A stretch of DNA of 5,802 nucleotides from Ramlibacter sp. GTDB lineage: Bacteria > Pseudomonadota > Gammaproteobacteria > Burkholderiales > Burkholderiaceae_C. The notes below the pieces were generated by a model that did not search any database, was not told the origin of the DNA, and saw only the letters and a list, made by a program, of their open reading frames with translations. The stretch spans positions 1 to 5,802 of the forward strand of contig JAJNBO010000188.1 of the NCBI GenBank assembly GCA_021156245.1, written 5' to 3'. Shown piece after piece: positions 4,831 to 5,802 of the stretch. Both the position numbers and the translations under genes were made by a program. The first letter of the stretch is position 1, and each line of letters opens with the position of its first letter.

Positions 4831-5802
4831 ATGAAGACCCTCGTCCTCGGCGCCGGCATCATCGGCATCAGCACCGCGTACCACCTGCTGGAGCGCGGCC
4901 ATGAAGTGACGGTCGTGGATCGCCAGCGCGATGCAGGGCTGGAGACGACATTCGCCAACGGCGCGCAGATTTCCGTCAGCTATTGCGAGCCGTGGGCCAA
5001 CCGGCACGCCCCGGCCAAGCTGCTGAAGTGGATGTTCCGCAACGATGCGCCCCTGCTGTTCCGGCCGCAGCTGGATTGGCAGCAGTGGCGCTGGGGCCTG
5101 CAGTTCCTCGGCCAGTGCAACGACGCTGCCTTCGAGCGCAACGTGCAGCAGCTGGTCGCCCTGGGTTCGTACAGCCACGCCGCATTGAAGGACGTACTGG
5201 CCGCCACGGGCATCGACTACCACCGCCTCGAGAAGGGCATCGCCCACTTCTACACCGACCAGAAAGCCTTCGACGACGCCGGCGTCGCGGCGGCGGTCAT
5301 GCGGAAGTACGGCGTCGACCGCAAGGTGGTCAGCCGCGAAGAGCTGTTCGCGATCGAGCCGGCCTTCCGCAACTTCGACGACATCGTGGGCGGCACCTAT
5401 ACGCCCAGCGACGAGAGCGGCGATGCCCGCGTGTTCACGCAGAAACTGGCGGCGCTCTGCGCGGCGCGCGGCGTGCAGTTCCTCTATGGCCAGGACGTCG
5501 AGCGGCTCGAGGCGGCGGGCGGCGATATCTCGGCCGTGCGCATCCGCGACCGCGACACCGGCATCGTGCAGCGCCTGCAGGCCGATGACGTCGTGGTGGC
5601 TTGCGGTTCGTACAGCGCGCCGCTGCTGCGCCAGGTGGGCGTGGACCTGCCGATCTACCCGGGCAAGGGCTACAGTGCCACCTTCAAGCTGAAGAAGCCG
5701 GAGCTGGCGCCCCTGGTGAGCAGCATCGACGACGAGGTGAAGGTGGCGATGAGCCGGCTGGGCGGCGAGCTGCGTGTCGCCGGCACGATCGAGGTATCAG
5801 GC
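4831..5802 (+). CDS. dadA: D-amino acid dehydrogenase DadA, N-terminal part
   Basis: FAD-dependent inner-membrane-associated enzyme that oxidatively deaminates D-amino acids, chiefly D-alanine in characterised members, to 2-oxo acids and ammonia and passes electrons to the respiratory chain. 324 residues are visible, open to the right edge; the family has about 410 to 435, so roughly the last quarter is missing. The Rossmann motif G7-A-G9-I-I-G12 and the ribose-binding acid D30 are in place, followed by ANGAQIS (43-49), KWMFRNDAPL (66-75), PSDESGD (192-198) and IYPGKGYS (275-282), all collinear with E. coli DadA. E. coli has ANAGQIS then PGYAAPWA; here it is ANGAQIS then VSYCEPWA, so this belongs to a different subgroup and its substrate range may differ. 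Start ATG 4831 matches the family N-terminus; an in-frame ATG at 4807 would add eight residues. Divergent from the ArgP-like regulator, its likely controller. Confidence 0.93.
   Translation, partial: MKTLVLGAGIIGISTAYHLLERGHEVTVVDRQRDAGLETTFANGAQISVSYCEPWANRHAPAKLLKWMFRNDAPLLFRPQLDWQQWRWGLQFLGQCNDAAFERNVQQLVALGSYSHAALKDVLAATGIDYHRLEKGIAHFYTDQKAFDDAGVAAAVMRKYGVDRKVVSREELFAIEPAFRNFDDIVGGTYTPSDESGDARVFTQKLAALCAARGVQFLYGQDVERLEAAGGDISAVRIRDRDTGIVQRLQADDVVVACGSYSAPLLRQVGVDLPIYPGKGYSATFKLKKPELAPLVSSIDDEVKVAMSRLGGELRVAGTIEVSG

Overview
The window reads as ordinary chromosome from a GC-rich proteobacterium. A Burkholderiales member close to Comamonadaceae (Variovorax, Ramlibacter or Polaromonas type) is my best guess. 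The grounds are codon use, a GTP-type PEP carboxykinase, the REP-like hairpin family after it, and the style of the small hypothetical genes. The genus is inference, because no rRNA or marker gene is present. I see no insertion sequence, CRISPR array, tRNA or phage gene, and no gene-free stretch longer than about 170 bases.

Layout. (1) 2-1000 (+): C-terminal half of GTP-dependent phosphoenolpyruvate carboxykinase, cut by the left edge. (2) 1001-1106: two REP-like hairpins in inverted orientation around an apparently bidirectional terminator, between two convergent units. (3) 1111-1613 (-): two small unrecognised genes of 58 and 104 residues, about 11 bases apart, probably one operon. (4) 1614-1730: divergent promoter region with two dyads. 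(5) 1731-2690 (+): LysR-type regulator of the NodD/NahR/DntR-like group. (6) 2704-3519 (+): calcineurin-like metallophosphoesterase. (7) 3691-3834 (+): a 47-residue membrane or secreted peptide. (8) 3842-4756 (-): ArgP/LysG-type LysR regulator. (9) 4831-5802 (+): D-amino acid dehydrogenase DadA, cut by the right edge and divergent from the ArgP-like regulator.

How the parts fit. There are two classic LysR arrangements in which a regulator shares a promoter region with a divergent target: the NodD-like regulator with the two-small-gene operon, and the ArgP-like regulator with dadA. The second suggests control of D-amino acid catabolism by an amino-acid-sensing regulator. PEP carboxykinase supplies the gluconeogenic step that growth on amino or organic acids needs, but nothing in the sequence links it to the other genes.

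The points most worth a second look are the composite REP/terminator element with compensatory base changes, the uncharacterised two-gene operon facing a LysR regulator, the ArgP-dadA pairing in place of the usual ArgP-exporter pairing, and several genes without a visible ribosome binding site, two of which have promoter-like hexamers placed for leaderless or nearly leaderless transcripts. I did not find convincing evidence of a wholly new system.
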